A DNA stretch of 64,000 bases, taken from NCBI RefSeq assembly GCF_021353265.1, contig NZ_JAJTWU010000001.1, positions 310,001-374,000 on the forward strand, read 5' to 3'. The number at the start of each line of letters is the position of its first letter. Position 1 is the stretch's first letter. The notes below the pieces were generated by a model. It made no database searches. It saw nothing but the letters and a program-made list of their open reading frames with translations, and was not told the DNA's origin. Source of the stretch: Pelomonas cellulosilytica. Its GTDB lineage: Bacteria; Pseudomonadota; Gammaproteobacteria; Burkholderiales; Burkholderiaceae_C. This document shows positions 61,821 through 64,000 of the stretch, piece by piece. The translations under genes and the position numbers were made by a program.

Positions 61821-64000
61821 TCAGCGAGCGCGCTGTGGCGGTGACGCCGAGCGTGCAATGGCGATCGACGCTTGCAACGCGGCCAGCAACTCGTCGGGCG
61901 GGCAGGGCTTGCGCAGCACCGGGAACTCGCCGTCGCTCATTGCGGTGTTGCTGAAGCCGGTGATGAGCACCACGGGCAGACCTTGGCGCTGTTCACGCAG
62001 CCGGCGCGCGAGCGCCACGCCGTCCATCGACCCGGGCATGACGATGTCGCTCAGCACGATGTCGATGGCGGCTCCCGCATCCAGCAGCCGCAGGGCCGCC
62101 TCGGCGTGCGCGGCGCGAATGACGCGGGCGCCATGCGCCATCAGCAGCGCGGCGGTCACGTCCCCGAGCGATTCGTCGTCCTCCACCAGCAGCACGGTCG
62201 CCCCGGCCAGGCCCTGCGGCGAGGGCGGCGCGAACGCCTCCGGGCGGTCGTCCCCACCCGCACCGGCCACCGGAAGCAGCAGCGACACCGTCGTGCCGAT
62301 GCTCGGCGTGCTGGACAGCCGCGCGGTGCCGCCGGCCTGCGTCGCGAAACCATAGACCTGGCACAGGCCCAGGCCGCTGCCCTGGCCGACCGGCTTGGTG
62401 GTGAAGAAGGGCTCGAAGGCGTGGCCGGCCAACTCCTCGTCCATGCCGATGCCGTCGTCGCTGACGGTGACAACAACGTAGTCGCCCGGTGGCAGCGCTA
62501 GGCCTTCGAGGTCGTCCGCGGTGGCATTGCCGGCACGCAGGCACAGCTCACCGCCGTTGGGCATCGCGTCGTGCGCGTTGAGCGCGAGGTTGACGAGGGC
62601 GAGGTCCAGCTCGCTGGCGTCCACGCGCACCGCATGGATGCTGGGTGCGACCTGAACGCGGATATCGATGCGCCGGCCCAGCACGCTGCGCAGCAGCTCC
62701 TGCACCTCGGGCAGATAGCGGCCCAGCAGCACGGTCTGCATGCGCATGCCGGGTCGGCGACCCGAGAAGCGCAGCAGATGCTGCGTGAGCTGGCTGCCCT
62801 TGTCGACGGCGCGCTGTGTGGCCGCCAGCGGTGCCTGCAATTCGTCCGCTGCCGCGTGGCGACGCATCAGGTGCATGCTGTTGCTGATGATGCCCAGCAG
62901 ATTGTTGAACTCGTGGGCCACGCCGCCGGTGAGCCGGCCGAGGGCCTCCACACGCTGGCTCTGCGCGCCGCGCTGCTCCACCAGCCGCGTGCGGTCCACC
63001 GCCTGCGCGACGCTGCGTTCGAGCTCGCTGCGCGCGCCGGCCATCGTGCGGCCCGCGCTGGCCAGTGCCTCGGCCACTTCGTCGCACTCGGCGATGCCGG
63101 TGGGTCGTGTTTGCACCTGGCGCCCCGCCTGCAGATCCTGGGCGGCGGTCTTGAGCGCGCGGATCGGCTGCTCGATGCGCCGCGCCACCCACATCGCGCC
63201 GGCGACGGCCAGCGCCGTCAGCGTTAGTGCGCCGACCACGACGCGCAGGACCTCGGCGGGCATGCGGCCGGCGAAGGCCTCGCGCGGCATGGCACTGACG
63301 TAGCTCCACCCCAGCGGCGACGTGCTGAAGTAGCCCACGGTGGGCGAGCCGTCGAGCGACGTGAGCTGGAACAGCCCCTCACGCGCATTGGCCATGCGCT
63401 CGCGCAGCTGCGGGCCGACAGCCCGGCCGGTGAAGGCCGCGCCGCCGGGCTGGCGGGCCACGACGCGGCCGGCGCTGTCCATGACGGTACCGATCCAGCC
63501 TGGATTGGCCTGCGCCTGCACGATGCGCTGCAGCTCCGACGGCCGCACGGTGACGACGATGTTGTAGAGCAGTTCGCCATTGCGCCGCACGGGCTCCACC
63601 CAGGCCGCATACAGCTCGTCGGAAGGGCTCGGGTCGCCCGCTGCCCGTGCCAGTGGCTGCAGCGGCAGCATCAGCGCGCTGGCGCGCAGCGTGGCCGGCC
63701 CCGACGTGTCACCCCGGCTGCCCTGGGGCAGTCGCGTGCTGAGCAGCACGCGACCCGGGGCGTGCAGCTCCACCCAGCCGTCCAGCCCCTGCATCGTGCG
63801 GCGGGCCTGCTGTTCGAAGGCCTGCCGCCGTTCGGGTTCGAGCGCGATGGCGCCGTCGAGCTCCGGCGACTGCGACAGCACGTGCGCAATCGTTGCTCGC
63901 CGGGCCAGCTCACTGTCCACCAGCATGGACAGCGCCCGCGCGGTATCGCGCAGCGTGCGGTTGTGCGCATCGCGCTCTGCCTCGTAGGTGCTGCCGATCA
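61821..64000 (-). CDS. Hybrid sensor histidine kinase with receiver domain (5' truncated by window)
   Basis: The frame is open to the window edge, so the N-terminus is missing. The visible ~725 residues comprise an extracytoplasmic sensor (PDC/Cache-like, with GWIGTVMDSAGRVVARQPGG), a membrane helix (VVVGALTLTALAVAGAMWV) and a HAMP-like linker. A HisKA with GGVAHEFNNLLG (phospho-His), an ATPase with DDGIGMDEE and GSGLGLCQVYG, and a C-terminal receiver (LSDIVMPGSMDG, LRKPCPP) follow. It is a stand-alone hybrid kinase. The receiver-only proteins at 43497 and 57106 and the NtrC-type regulator are possible partners, with no direct evidence. Confidence 0.92.
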   Translation of the reverse strand, partial: IGSTYEAERDAHNRTLRDTARALSMLVDSELARRATIAHVLSQSPELDGAIALEPERRQAFEQQARRTMQGLDGWVELHAPGRVLLSTRLPQGSRGDTSGPATLRASALMLPLQPLARAAGDPSPSDELYAAWVEPVRRNGELLYNIVVTVRPSELQRIVQAQANPGWIGTVMDSAGRVVARQPGGAAFTGRAVGPQLRERMANAREGLFQLTSLDGSPTVGYFSTSPLGWSYVSAMPREAFAGRMPAEVLRVVVGALTLTALAVAGAMWVARRIEQPIRALKTAAQDLQAGRQVQTRPTGIAECDEVAEALASAGRTMAGARSELERSVAQAVDRTRLVEQRGAQSQRVEALGRLTGGVAHEFNNLLGIISNSMHLMRRHAAADELQAPLAATQRAVDKGSQLTQHLLRFSGRRPGMRMQTVLLGRYLPEVQELLRSVLGRRIDIRVQVAPSIHAVRVDASELDLALVNLALNAHDAMPNGGELCLRAGNATADDLEGLALPPGDYVVVTVSDDGIGMDEELAGHAFEPFFTTKPVGQGSGLGLCQVYGFATQAGGTARLSSTPSIGTTVSLLLPVAGAGGDDRPEAFAPPSPQGLAGATVLLVEDDESLGDVTAALLMAHGARVIRAAHAEAALRLLDAGAAIDIVLSDIVMPGSMDGVALARRLREQRQGLPVVLITGFSNTAMSDGEFPVLRKPCPPDELLAALQASIAIARSASPPQRAR

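Overview
The window is about 64 kb of very GC-rich chromosomal DNA with densely packed genes and no recognisable rRNA, tRNA, insertion sequence or CRISPR array. Gene content and style (GPH-type xyloside transporter, GH67/GH115 glucuronidases, TonB-family protein, NtrC-type regulator, GTG/TTG starts) suggest a betaproteobacterium of the order Burkholderiales, probably an environmental plant-polymer degrader. This placement is inference, not a database result.

Region 1 (1-6852) is the 3' part of a giant beta-helical exoprotein built from eight ~210-residue repeats. Region 2 (6890-43257) is a xylan and pentose/uronate island. A leftward operon (13123 to 6890) encodes a GH10 xylanase, an alpha-ketoglutaric semialdehyde dehydrogenase, an IlvD/Edd pentonate dehydratase, an RraA-type aldolase and a ROK regulator. 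A rightward set (13260-20356) encodes GH115 alpha-glucuronidase, a DUF1593 protein, GH8 exo-oligoxylanase and a TonB-like protein. A long leftward set (33870 to 20766) encodes GH43 beta-xylosidase, xyloside:cation symporter, XylA, XylB, transaldolase, transketolase, GH30 glucuronoxylanase and an acetylesterase. Then come GH67 alpha-glucuronidase, a LacI regulator, uronate dehydrogenase, an SMP-30 lactonase, aldose epimerase, an FAH-family keto-deoxy-pentonate dehydratase candidate and an SGNH esterase. Together they can deacetylate, deglucuronidate and cut xylan, import oligomers, release xylose and feed it to the pentose phosphate pathway. Parts of an oxidative (Weimberg-type) route and the first steps of glucuronate oxidation are also present. 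Five palindromic sites resembling TGGTAGCGCTACCA lie in front of these transcription units and look like operators of the LacI regulator encoded inside the island.

Region 3 (43374-61716) is different: response regulators, phospholipase D-like protein, UDP-galactopyranose mutase, an NtrC-type sigma-54 activator, glycosyltransferases, a GmhB-like phosphatase, topoisomerase IB, PAP2 phosphatase, DUF883-like membrane proteins, an SDR, a holin-like protein, a YetF-like protein and a PA2169-like protein. This is the repertoire usually seen in general-stress and envelope regulons. Reading both strands I find at least 13 strong matches to the sigma-54 promoter (TGGCAC-N5-TTGC) in front of these genes. 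In five cases the start codon lies exactly 11-12 nt after the -12 element, predicting leaderless mRNAs. I regard this putative RpoN-controlled stress/envelope regulon, with its activator encoded in the middle, as the most interesting content of the window. A separate 27-residue ORF behind a perfect LexA box (43340-43457) is a possible SOS-induced micropeptide.

Region 4 (61821-64000) is a 5'-truncated hybrid sensor kinase on the minus strand.
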